DNA of 5,700 nucleotides from an uncultured Lachnospiraceae bacterium (GCA_902797475.1 CADBTG010000140.1:1-5700); one strand, 5' to 3'. Positions 1 through 5,536 are shown, counted from the stretch's first letter. Notes: generated by a model not told the origin, from the letters alone. Program-made: numbers and translations.

Positions 1-252
1 AGCATCGGCGGCGTGGAAGCCGTTTCGGTGCTTGTGTTCTTAGATCTTGCGGGCATTGCGGCATCGGGCGGCTCGGCTTGTACTTCTGCGGAGAACAAGC
101 CTTCGGAGGTGCTTCGTGCAATCGGAACGGAGGAGCCGTACCTGTCCGGGACGGTGCGTTTCACATTTTCCACGGACAATGGGAGAGAAGAAGCGGACTA
201 TGCGGTCGACGTTTTGAAGGAGACCGTTAAAAAACTGCGTGGCAGCAGATAA
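1..252 (+). CDS. Cysteine desulfurase (NifS/IscS family), C-terminal fragment
   Basis: This is the C-terminal end (83 codons plus TAA) of a PLP-dependent cysteine desulfurase; the frame is open to the left window edge, so the start and the PLP-binding lysine lie outside. The family moves sulfur from L-cysteine to an enzyme persulfide for Fe-S cluster or thiolated-tRNA synthesis in the cytosol. The diagnostic element is the active-site loop SGGSACTS, with the catalytic cysteine encoded at 79-81. It is followed by the usual PSEVLRAIG segment and by GTVRFTFS, which matches the family's G-x-(I/V)-R-(F/L)-(S/T) strand. The fragment ends in a typical amphipathic helix (YAVDVLKETVKKLR). The extended cysteine loop fits the group I (IscS/NifS-like) branch. 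The second residue of the loop is Gly where Ser is commoner (SSGSAC), a minor change. The serpin gene starts 15 nt downstream on the same strand, so co-transcription is likely. IscS, NifS or a ThiI-linked paralogue cannot be distinguished from this fragment. Confidence 0.93.
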   Translation, partial: SIGGVEAVSVLVFLDLAGIAASGGSACTSAENKPSEVLRAIGTEEPYLSGTVRFTFSTDNGREEADYAVDVLKETVKKLRGSR

Positions 253-255
253 ACT

Positions 256-263
256 GGGGAGGG
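256..263 (+). promoter_or_regulatory. Ribosome binding site of the serpin gene
   Basis: GGGGAGGG lies between the cysteine desulfurase stop and the ATG at 268. Its GGAGG core (258-262) is 5 nt from the start codon. The site supports the start at 268 and suggests independent ribosome loading within an operon. Confidence 0.8.
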
Positions 264-267
264 AAAC

Positions 268-1653
268 ATGGAGAGAGAAGGGCAGAACAAAAAGAAACGC
301 CGGATTTGGATTCCGCTTGCGGCGGTAGGCGTCATTGCGGCTGTGATTGCCGGAATCTTCGGTTACAAGGCGCTTAACAAAAAAGACCTTGGCAAATACG
401 ATGCGATGTATCAGGAAGGTGCAATCCTGGAGTATGCTTTGGGGCTTCCGAACTATGCGCATTACACCCTGGCGGACGAAGACGAGGAGGAAAAGTATTG
501 GGAGCATGTCAGCGAAATCCGCCGTAATCTTATGCTTTACGGCGAGGACAAAGCTCTCGGCCCGGTAAAACGTTTCAGCGGAAAGCTGGCTGCTGAGATT
601 CTGTCAAAGCGGGAAGGAAAAAACAGCGTATTCTCACCGGTCAACATCTATCTGGCGCTCGGGATGCTTGCCGAAGCAGCCGGCGGGGAGACGCGTGCAG
701 AAATCCTTAAACTGACGGAATCCTCGGGCATTGAGGATATGCGGGAACGCTACAAAAACCTGTGGGACATTCTCTATCAGGATGACGAGCTCGGCAAATG
801 TCTGCTCGGTTCGTCCCTGTGGCTTCGGGATGACAGCAAATACAAAAAAGACACCGTGAAGCGGCTCGCGGATACCTATTATTCGGCGACGTTTCGCGGA
901 AAGATGGGCAGTGAACCGTACAACGAGGCGCTTCGGAAATGGATTAATGTGCATACGGGCGACATGCTTAATGAGTCGGTTTCCGATGAAAAGATGGAAG
1001 AGGAAGTCATGTTTGCGCTTGTCACAACCATTTGGTTTTCAGGCGACTGGAGCGAAATGTTTAGCAAAGGGGCTACGGCGGACGGAACCTTTTATGCAGC
1101 TGACGGAGAAAAGACGGTTCCCTTTATGCATAAGGTTGAGGATGACGGAGATTACTATGCAGGCGAACACTTCGGCGCTGTTTGTAAATACTTGATAAAC
1201 GGGAGAATGCTGTTTATGCTGCCCGATGAAGGCGTCAGCGTGGATGACCTGCTTTCGGATCCCGAGGCAATACGTGTCCTGACCGATGAGGACGGAGACT
1301 CCTTAGAATGGCTGTCAAGGTTGATCAGGCTGTCCGTTCCGAAGTACGATATTTCGGGGGCGACGAATCTGATCGAAACGCTGCAGAACCTCGGAATCAG
1401 GAATGCGTTCATGCCGGGAGCGGATTTCTCATCACTTCTTAAAGACAGTGCTTACATCAACTATGCCAACCACGCGGCACGCGTTAAGGTAGACGAAGAG
1501 GGTGTGGAAGGAGCAGCATATACTTTTATGGTTGCATCAAAGGGTTTGCCGGCGGATAAGGAGATTACCTTCACGCTTGACCGCCCGTTCCTGTTCTGTG
1601 TTCAGTCACAGGACGGCCTCCCGCTTTTCATCGGCGTGGTTGAGAAACCGTAA
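268..1653 (+). CDS. Membrane-anchored serpin (serine protease inhibitor family)
   Basis: A 461-residue protein. A basic N-terminus (KKKRR, 8-12) precedes one hydrophobic segment (about 14-33) with no lipobox, so it is probably a signal anchor leaving the rest outside the cell. A linker with an acidic run (70-75) leads into a serpin domain of normal size (about 102-461). Visible serpin landmarks are the helix A/B region NSVFSPVNIYLALGML (119-134), the strand 3A/shutter segment LVTTIWFSGDW (251-261), VPFMHK (284-289), and LGIRNAFMPGADFSSL (375-390). The PROSITE-type serpin signature FTLDRPFLFCV (435-445) and the terminal LPLFIGVVEKP are also present. The reactive-centre loop runs from E410 to about L437, with hinge EEGVEGAAYT. 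Counting from G412 as P15 puts P1 near K425/G426. Family knowledge: inhibitory serpins trap serine or cysteine proteases covalently after loop cleavage. Hinge oddities are Val at P14 (usually Thr/Ser), Gly at P12 and Tyr at P9, so inhibition is plausible but unproven. It follows the cysteine desulfurase by 15 nt and ends in its own terminator. Identity is confident; the target protease is unknown. Confidence 0.95.
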   Translation: MEREGQNKKKRRIWIPLAAVGVIAAVIAGIFGYKALNKKDLGKYDAMYQEGAILEYALGLPNYAHYTLADEDEEEKYWEHVSEIRRNLMLYGEDKALGPVKRFSGKLAAEILSKREGKNSVFSPVNIYLALGMLAEAAGGETRAEILKLTESSGIEDMRERYKNLWDILYQDDELGKCLLGSSLWLRDDSKYKKDTVKRLADTYYSATFRGKMGSEPYNEALRKWINVHTGDMLNESVSDEKMEEEVMFALVTTIWFSGDWSEMFSKGATADGTFYAADGEKTVPFMHKVEDDGDYYAGEHFGAVCKYLINGRMLFMLPDEGVSVDDLLSDPEAIRVLTDEDGDSLEWLSRLIRLSVPKYDISGATNLIETLQNLGIRNAFMPGADFSSLLKDSAYINYANHAARVKVDEEGVEGAAYTFMVASKGLPADKEITFTLDRPFLFCVQSQDGLPLFIGVVEKP

Positions 1654-1675
1654 AACTTATGAGATAGAGAAAGAC

Positions 1676-1718
1676 AAAGACCGACAGATTGCAGGAAACG
1701 CAAACTGTCGGTCTTTTT
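1676..1718 (+). terminator. Rho-independent terminator after the serpin gene
   Basis: A perfect 12-bp stem pairs AAAGACCGACAG (1676-1687) with CTGTCGGTCTTT (1705-1716). Beyond one A-A mismatch the stem continues with TTGC/GCAA, closing a 7-nt loop. Five T residues (1714-1718) end the element on the + strand. It begins 22 nt after the serpin stop. In the - direction the tail is only T/C-rich, so it may act weakly for the convergent lipoprotein gene, which ends at 1751. Confidence 0.85.
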
Positions 1719-1750
1719 ATAGTATTTGTCCTGAAAAAAGGAGAGAAAAG

Positions 1751-2632
1751 TTAATCGGGTTTCCTTCCGGTGCCGCCGCAAGCCGGACACTGCTTCGTAC
1801 CGTGGCACTGTTCGCATTCTGCCGTGCCGGAACCGTTGCAGTCCGGGCAGGTGCCTTCGGGAGTTTTGCCGGTGTGGTTACAGCGCATGCAGTCAACTAG
1901 TCCGGTACCGTCACAACGCTCGCATATGCCGGTTCCCTGACATACCGAACAGCCTTCCTCTTTTCGCGGCTCGTGGTGCTCATTCGGGTCATTCGGATCG
2001 CCGGGTTCGTTCGGATCGCCCGGCTCGTTCGGATTACCCGGTTTACCGGGACCCGATTCCGGGGCAAATGCTACGTCGGTTTCCACCCGGATATCAGACT
2101 TTATCGAAATGTTGCATTCCTGTGCGACCCGCTCTGCGGTATGAGTAGCACGATCAAGCACGGCGTCGGCTTCGGATTTTGCACAGTTTGCGCTGACGAC
2201 AGTCAGTTTAACCTCGCCGCCGTCCTTCAAAAAACCGTCCTGATGGGACATCTTCACAATATCCTCAACGGCGCCTTCGATGCCGCGGCCGACAATTGCG
2301 CAACGGTCTTCAATCTGTTTCGCGTCGTCGTTCAATGCCTGATAGCCGATGACCTCGTTTCCGCTTACAAACAGAAGAAACGCGGGATTGATGCTTACTT
2401 CCACCGCAAAGTCGTAATGCTCCGGGGCCTTCTTAAGAGCATCCTCAATCGTTCCTGCCGGTGTCTCCGTCGGATTGTCCGGGACTTCCGTCGGGTTATT
2501 AGCCGGATTATCGTTTTTAGCCTGTTCCGTCGGCGTGTCCGTCTTCGGTTCGTCCTTCTTTCCGCATCCGGCAAGAGAGAGCACCATGACCAGGCAGATC
2601 AGCCAGGCAAGCAGTCCGTATTCTCGCTTCAT
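1751..2632 (-). CDS. Lipoprotein with RsgI-like middle domain and six CXXC zinc-finger-like motifs
   Basis: A 293-residue predicted lipoprotein. Residues 1-23 form a signal peptide with lipobox L-A-G-C (C23), implying lipidation and display outside the membrane. A low-complexity spacer rich in Pro, Asn, Thr and Glu follows (about 24-60). Residues about 72-148 resemble the extracytoplasmic middle domain of anti-sigma-I factors (RsgI): VEVSINPAFLLFV, then GYQALNDDA, an amphipathic helix (GIEGAVEDIVKMS), GFLKDGG and a closing strand (EVKLTVVSA). N82-P83 matches the Asn-Pro pair where RsgI proteins self-cleave. A repeat linker (about 194-222, units of G-D-P-N-E-P) leads to a C-terminal module of six CXXC pairs at C228/231, 237/240, 248/251, 262/265, 273/276 and 282/285. 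Most have the DnaJ-type form CxxCxGxG. There is no cytoplasmic anti-sigma domain and no sigI gene in view. The start at 2632 is chosen because it gives the signal peptide and a strong ribosome site. The frame stays open upstream to 2788, but that part translates a terminator hairpin. The function is unknown; envelope sensing or metal/redox binding is inference. Confidence 0.85.
   Translation of the reverse strand: MKREYGLLAWLICLVMVLSLAGCGKKDEPKTDTPTEQAKNDNPANNPTEVPDNPTETPAGTIEDALKKAPEHYDFAVEVSINPAFLLFVSGNEVIGYQALNDDAKQIEDRCAIVGRGIEGAVEDIVKMSHQDGFLKDGGEVKLTVVSANCAKSEADAVLDRATHTAERVAQECNISIKSDIRVETDVAFAPESGPGKPGNPNEPGDPNEPGDPNDPNEHHEPRKEEGCSVCQGTGICERCDGTGLVDCMRCNHTGKTPEGTCPDCNGSGTAECEQCHGTKQCPACGGTGRKPD
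1989..2042 (-). repeat. Three 18-bp tandem repeats encoding the Pro/Gly/Asn linker
   Basis: Three adjacent 18-bp units (1989-2006, 2007-2024, 2025-2042) share the core TTCGGAT. They encode repeats of the type G-D-P-N-E-P in the lipoprotein linker. The units differ at a few positions, and the outermost ones decay into related codons. Such a run is a likely place for length variation by slippage without frameshift, since each unit is 6 codons. Confidence 0.85.
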
Positions 2633-2647
2633 AAGGAGTACCTCCTT
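2633..2647 (-). promoter_or_regulatory. Lipoprotein ribosome binding site inside a perfect hairpin
   Basis: On the - strand the leader reads GGAAGGAGGTACTCCTT directly before the ATG, giving an excellent Shine-Dalgarno (AAGGAGG) about 8 nt from the start. The AAGGAG also pairs perfectly with the CTCCTT that touches the ATG (6-bp stem, GTA loop). The site therefore fixes the start at 2632 and could also be masked when the mRNA folds. Confidence 0.75.
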
Positions 2648-2667
2648 CCTGTTACTGAAAAAAGCGT

Positions 2668-2676
2668 ACCATATCA
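2668..2676 (-). promoter_or_regulatory. Weak extended -10 promoter candidate for the lipoprotein gene
   Basis: On the - strand TGATATGGT has the form TGn followed by TATGGT, which keeps T1, A2, T3 and T6 of the -10 consensus. A start site near 2661 would give a leader of about 30 nt carrying the ribosome site. No recognisable -35 box exists at 16-18 bp; that position is occupied by a GC-rich palindrome. A promoter is expected here because a strong terminator lies just upstream, but this exact site is a guess. Confidence 0.25.
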
Positions 2677-2680
2677 TTTG

Positions 2681-2696
2681 CCGCTTCCGCAAGCGG
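2681..2696. repeat. Short GC-rich inverted repeat upstream of the lipoprotein gene
   Basis: CCGCTT and AAGCGG form a perfect 6-bp inverted repeat around CCGC. It lies between the terminator of the upstream operon and the lipoprotein start, over the expected -35 region of the promoter candidate. It could be a regulator-binding site or a small hairpin; no T-run follows on either strand, so it is not a terminator. Confidence 0.35.
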
Positions 2697-2730
2697 GAGA
2701 AAAGCCTTAAAACGAAGACAAGGCAGCTCC

Positions 2731-2782
2731 AAAAACAAAAAACGTTCAAAATGACACGTGGTCTGTCATTTTGAACGTTTTT
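2731..2782 (-). terminator. Strong terminator of the rqcH-PHP operon
   Basis: A perfect 19-bp stem pairs 2738-2756 with 2764-2782 around a 7-nt loop (CGTGGTC). Read on the - strand it begins 8 nt after the PHP gene stop and ends in TTTTTTGTTTTT, a good U-tract (through 2731). The right arm also ends in five T on the + strand, so it could stop transcription in both directions. The stem is AT-rich (5 G/C pairs of 19) but long and without mismatches. Confidence 0.88.
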
Positions 2783-2790
2783 AAGCATGA

Positions 2791-3612
2791 TCAGAACTTC
2801 CGGAAGCTCGGCTTTCCCTTTCTGAAGGTCGTGTACTGAGTGTAGCCGAGCTGCCTGATCACGGTTTCGGCTTCTGCGAAGGCACCGGCAATCCGGTAGG
2901 GTTTGTGGGCATCCGAGCCGATCGTGAGAAGTGTGCCGCCGAGTTCACGGTAGCGGGCAAGAATCTTCGGACTCGGATTGAGCACCCCGCCGCGAGCCAG
3001 TCTTGAAGTGTTGACTTCGATTCCCTTGCCCCGGGCAATCAGTTCCGTAAGAATCTGGTCAATCAAAGAATCAAACTTCGTCATGTCAATCGTTACCCCC
3101 TCCGGCAGATACCGAAGAATGTAGTCGAGATGTCCGTAGACGTGGAAGCAGTCGTAATGGCAGACGCTGTACAGAACCGACTCGAAATACATCCGGACGA
3201 TGTCTTCGGGACTCCGTCCGTTCCAGCGGTCCCGGTTGTACGGATCGAAATGGTCAATTACGTGGGTGGAGCCGATGACGAAGTCGAAGGGATAGTTGTC
3301 TGTCAGATTCCGGCAGAGCTTCTGCACTTCGTCCCGGATGTCCGGCTCGTCCCGAAGTCCCAGCTCAACGCCGATCCGGATATCAATCTGCCCGCGGTAT
3401 TTTTTGCGAAGCTCCGTGAGCTTGGCGAAATACTCACCGGGGTCGAAGAGGAAGGCGTTAAATCCCTCATCCTCCGGAAAAACGTAGTCCATGTGGTCGG
3501 TAAAGCAGTAAGTCTTAAGCCCGACCGCAATGGCCTGCTCGATCATGCTTTCCTGTGATGCCTCACTGTCCGTAGAGAAGGAACTGTGAGTGTGAAAATC
3601 CGCGTTGATCAT
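2791..3612 (-). CDS. PHP-domain phosphoesterase, HisJ/HisK histidinol-phosphatase family
   Basis: A 273-residue cytosolic protein with the full set of PHP-family metal motifs: DFHTH (D5, H7, H9), D15, FTDH (D39, H40), GVELG (E83), GSTH (H117), YGHLD (H161, D163) and IGSDAH (D234, H236). These normally bind a cluster of two or three metal ions that hydrolyses a phosphomonoester. Its length and the order of motifs match the HisJ/HisK type of histidinol-phosphatase, which makes L-histidinol from histidinol phosphate in histidine synthesis. No other his gene is present, and clostridia often carry several PHP paralogues, so the true substrate is uncertain. The start at 3612 is supported by AGGAG 7 nt upstream and by the usual position of the D-x-H-x-H motif at residues 5-9. 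It lies 15 nt after rqcH on the same strand, and its ribosome site almost touches the rqcH stop, so co-transcription is likely. A terminator follows immediately. Confidence 0.92.
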   Translation of the reverse strand: MINADFHTHSSFSTDSEASQESMIEQAIAVGLKTYCFTDHMDYVFPEDEGFNAFLFDPGEYFAKLTELRKKYRGQIDIRIGVELGLRDEPDIRDEVQKLCRNLTDNYPFDFVIGSTHVIDHFDPYNRDRWNGRSPEDIVRMYFESVLYSVCHYDCFHVYGHLDYILRYLPEGVTIDMTKFDSLIDQILTELIARGKGIEVNTSRLARGGVLNPSPKILARYRELGGTLLTIGSDAHKPYRIAGAFAEAETVIRQLGYTQYTTFRKGKPSFRKF

Positions 3613-3619
3613 CTTTGTT

Positions 3620-3625
3620 CTCCTA
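3620..3625 (-). promoter_or_regulatory. Ribosome binding site of the PHP-family gene
   Basis: On the - strand TAGGAG (in TTTAGGAGAACAAAG) lies 7 nt before the ATG at 3612 and 2 nt after the rqcH stop (3628-3630). This closeness allows re-initiation by ribosomes finishing rqcH. Confidence 0.75.
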
Positions 3626-3627
3626 AA

Positions 3628-5388
3628 TCAGTCTTTCACTTCTTTAAGCGATTCGTCGATTCCGGGCGTCGCGACAAGAGAGTAGTTGGTGTAATACACG
3701 ACGAAGCCGGGCTTGGCGCCGTTCGGCTTTTTGACGTTCTTGCGCTGCAGGTAGTCGATTTCGATCTTGCCGCCGGCGTCCCTGCCCGACGAATAATAAG
3801 CGGCCAGGCTTCCCGCAACGGCGAACAGTTCATCCGGCACCTCGCGGCCGCCTGTCTTCAAAACGACATGTGAGCCGGGAATGCCCTTTGCGTGGAACCA
3901 CCAGTCGCTGTTTCCGGCAATGGAAAATGTGACCTCGTCGTTCTGGTAATTGTTCTTCCCGACATAAAACTCAAACCCGTCGGCGGTGATGTAGTGAAGC
4001 GGCCGGCTTTTCGGAATCTTAGCCTTTTTCGCGCCGGGCTCCCGGTGAAACTTCAGATATCCGGTATCGGTCAGCTCCGTCTTGATTTGGTTCAGGTCGG
4101 CCTCGTCCCTGGCAAAGGAGAGGGATTCCCGAACGCTTGTCAGATGCTCGAGTTCGGCCTCGCCTTCCGTAAGCAGTTTTGCAACGGCTTCACCCGTGCG
4201 GCGAAGCTTCGCATAACGGTCGAAATACTTCTTGGCGTTCTGCAGGGCACTGAGCGTCGGGTCAAGCGGAATCGTGATTTCCGTATTGTCGTAGTAGTTC
4301 GTGCACGTGAGCGATTTGCTTCCGGGCTCGGCGGAATAGCCGTAGGTCGTCAGAAGCTCGCCGTAGATGCGGTAGCGGTCCTTCTTTTCGGTATCGGCCA
4401 TCTGCTTGCGCTGCAAATCGAGCTTCTTTGCGGTACGTTCGATCGCATTTTGCACGGTCTTACGAAGATCGGCCGACTTCGCCCGCATTCTGGTCACGGC
4501 GTCCTTCTCCTGATAATAGCTCAGGATGACCTCGCTCATCGAGGACTTTTCGGTAACTTCATATTCTGGATAATCCGAAAACGTGCGAAGCGGCACCGGG
4601 GCAAATTCCACGGGGACGCCGTCTTTTTTATAAATGACCGGGGTATAGGTTTCCGTCTCGATCTGCTTTTTCAGCCAGAAAAGGATTTCGGAAAGCGTAT
4701 TACGGTCCTCCCCGGAAAGCTCGGCGGCAGGCAGCTCGGGATTGATGCCGGCCCGGTAGCAGAGCTCGTTCGCGATGACGGGGCTTAGACCGGTAATCAT
4801 CTGATATAAGGCGGCGGAAACAGGTCCCGGACGATTGGCAAGAAGAGAGCACAGTTCCGCAGGAAATTCTGCGGTAAGAGAGTGCTTTCCGTCGGTTTTC
4901 GGAATGAACCAGGGCTTTCCGGGAAGGACTTCCCGGACGGAGCTTACAAACGAATTGACACGCTTGATGCTGTCGATGATCTTGAACTCTTCATTCGTGA
5001 AGATGATATTCGAATATTTGCCCATCAGCTCGACAATCAGATACTTCTCGCACAAATCCCCCATTTCATTCAGGTGCTGAAGCTTAAATCGGACGACGCG
5101 CTCGAGGTCGGGCTGCTCGATCTGCAGGATTCTGGCACCGCCGAGGTGCTTCCTTAAAAGCATGCAGAAAGTAGGCGCCGTAAGAGGAGCCGGTTTTGCT
5201 TCGTTTCTTAAGCAGGCAAGCGGCAGCGAGGCACTCGAGGAGAGCTGCAGGTAATAGGTTGTTTCGTTCTTTACGGTCAAAATCAGCTCGTCCGGTTCGG
5301 GCTGGCTGATCTTTTGAATCCGTCCGCCCGTAAGTGCCTGTTTCCATTCGGAAACGAGGGCGGAAAGGGTAATGCCGTCAAATGCCAT
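3628..5388 (-). CDS. rqcH: RqcH (Rqc2/NFACT family) ribosome-associated quality-control factor
   Basis: A 586-residue protein, close to the usual length (about 570). RqcH binds 50S subunits blocked by a nascent peptidyl-tRNA and recruits tRNA-Ala to add a C-terminal alanine tail that marks the peptide for proteolysis. Older databases call the family fibronectin-binding protein FbpA. The NFACT-N domain spans about 1-175, beginning MAFDGITLSALV, with GGRIQKISQPEPDEL (21-35), FCMLLRKHLGG (74-84) and LMGKYSNIIF (121-130). A helix-hairpin-helix region follows (about 178-260, with LSPVIANELCYRAG), then coiled-coil helices (about 283-345 and 380-440). The NFACT-R domain (about 460-570) carries SDWWFHAKGIPGSHVVL (494-510). 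The DR pair essential in Bacillus subtilis RqcH appears here as E96-R97. The frame is open upstream to 5454, but 5388 is chosen because the family starts at M-(A/S)-F-D-G and no ribosome site precedes the earlier ATGs. The GGGGG 12-16 nt upstream is only a weak ribosome site. First gene of an operon with the PHP gene. Confidence 0.95.
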   Translation of the reverse strand: MAFDGITLSALVSEWKQALTGGRIQKISQPEPDELILTVKNETTYYLQLSSSASLPLACLRNEAKPAPLTAPTFCMLLRKHLGGARILQIEQPDLERVVRFKLQHLNEMGDLCEKYLIVELMGKYSNIIFTNEEFKIIDSIKRVNSFVSSVREVLPGKPWFIPKTDGKHSLTAEFPAELCSLLANRPGPVSAALYQMITGLSPVIANELCYRAGINPELPAAELSGEDRNTLSEILFWLKKQIETETYTPVIYKKDGVPVEFAPVPLRTFSDYPEYEVTEKSSMSEVILSYYQEKDAVTRMRAKSADLRKTVQNAIERTAKKLDLQRKQMADTEKKDRYRIYGELLTTYGYSAEPGSKSLTCTNYYDNTEITIPLDPTLSALQNAKKYFDRYAKLRRTGEAVAKLLTEGEAELEHLTSVRESLSFARDEADLNQIKTELTDTGYLKFHREPGAKKAKIPKSRPLHYITADGFEFYVGKNNYQNDEVTFSIAGNSDWWFHAKGIPGSHVVLKTGGREVPDELFAVAGSLAAYYSSGRDAGGKIEIDYLQRKNVKKPNGAKPGFVVYYTNYSLVATPGIDESLKEVKD

Positions 5389-5430
5389 GGCTGGTGTTTC
5401 CCCCGTATATTTTGTTCTTTCTTCTTTCAT

Positions 5431-5439
5431 AATATACCA
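5431..5439 (-). promoter_or_regulatory. Extended -10 promoter candidate for rqcH
   Basis: On the - strand TGGTATATT fits the TGn plus -10 form (TATATT, 5 of 6). The hexamer 17 bp upstream, TAGCAA, matches the -35 consensus at 3 of 6. Transcription would start near 5424, downstream of the ATG at 5430, which supports the rqcH start at 5388. This is a prediction from motif alone. Confidence 0.35.
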
Positions 5440-5447
5440 CATAATGT

Positions 5448-5476
5448 TTGACATTGCTATGGAAAATCCTTATAAT
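5448..5476 (+). promoter_or_regulatory. Perfect consensus sigma-A promoter for the rightward gene
   Basis: TTGACA (5448-5453) and TATAAT (5471-5476) are exact consensus hexamers separated by exactly 17 bp in an AT-rich region. The expected start is near 5483, leaving a leader of about 60 nt before the ATG at 5545. A second TATAAT overlaps at 5476-5481 but is badly spaced (22 bp). Confidence 0.85.
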
Positions 5477-5530
5477 ATAATAGAATATCTTTCGGAATCT
5501 TTTTTGCCCTTCGGCATGGGATTTCGGACA

Positions 5531-5536
5531 GGGGAG
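5531..5536 (+). promoter_or_regulatory. Ribosome binding site of the rightward membrane protein gene
   Basis: GGGGAG lies 8 nt before the ATG at 5545 and downstream of the consensus promoter, supporting that start. Confidence 0.7.

Noticed and set aside
40..507. - strand open frame (155 codons) across the cysteine desulfurase and serpin start
   Set aside because: It is antisense to two well-supported genes and its product looks like a shadow translation.
1989..2042. Possible CRISPR-like or mobile repeat
   Set aside because: The repeats are directly adjacent 18-bp units without spacers and in frame with a protein linker.
1973..2710. Long + strand open frame (245 codons)
   Set aside because: Antisense to the lipoprotein gene, Arg/Val-rich and low in complexity over the tandem repeats; no ribosome site or family resemblance.
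2633..2788. Upstream in-frame extension of the lipoprotein (start at 2788)
   Set aside because: It would translate the terminator hairpin and bury the lipoprotein signal peptide 52 residues inside; the start at 2632 has a strong ribosome site and gives a textbook lipobox.
3892..4788. Long + strand open frame (298 codons)
   Set aside because: It lies wholly antisense to rqcH, whose protein has clear conserved domains; the antisense product shows no recognisable motif and is a codon-bias shadow.
5389..5454. Upstream in-frame extension of rqcH (starts at 5454 or 5430)
   Set aside because: The family begins at M-(A/S)-F-D-G, no ribosome site precedes these ATGs, and the region overlaps promoter elements on both strands.
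5507..5518. Small hairpin TGCC-CTTC-GGCA in the leader of the rightward gene
   Set aside because: A 4-bp stem preceded rather than followed by a T-run; too weak to call an attenuator or riboswitch.
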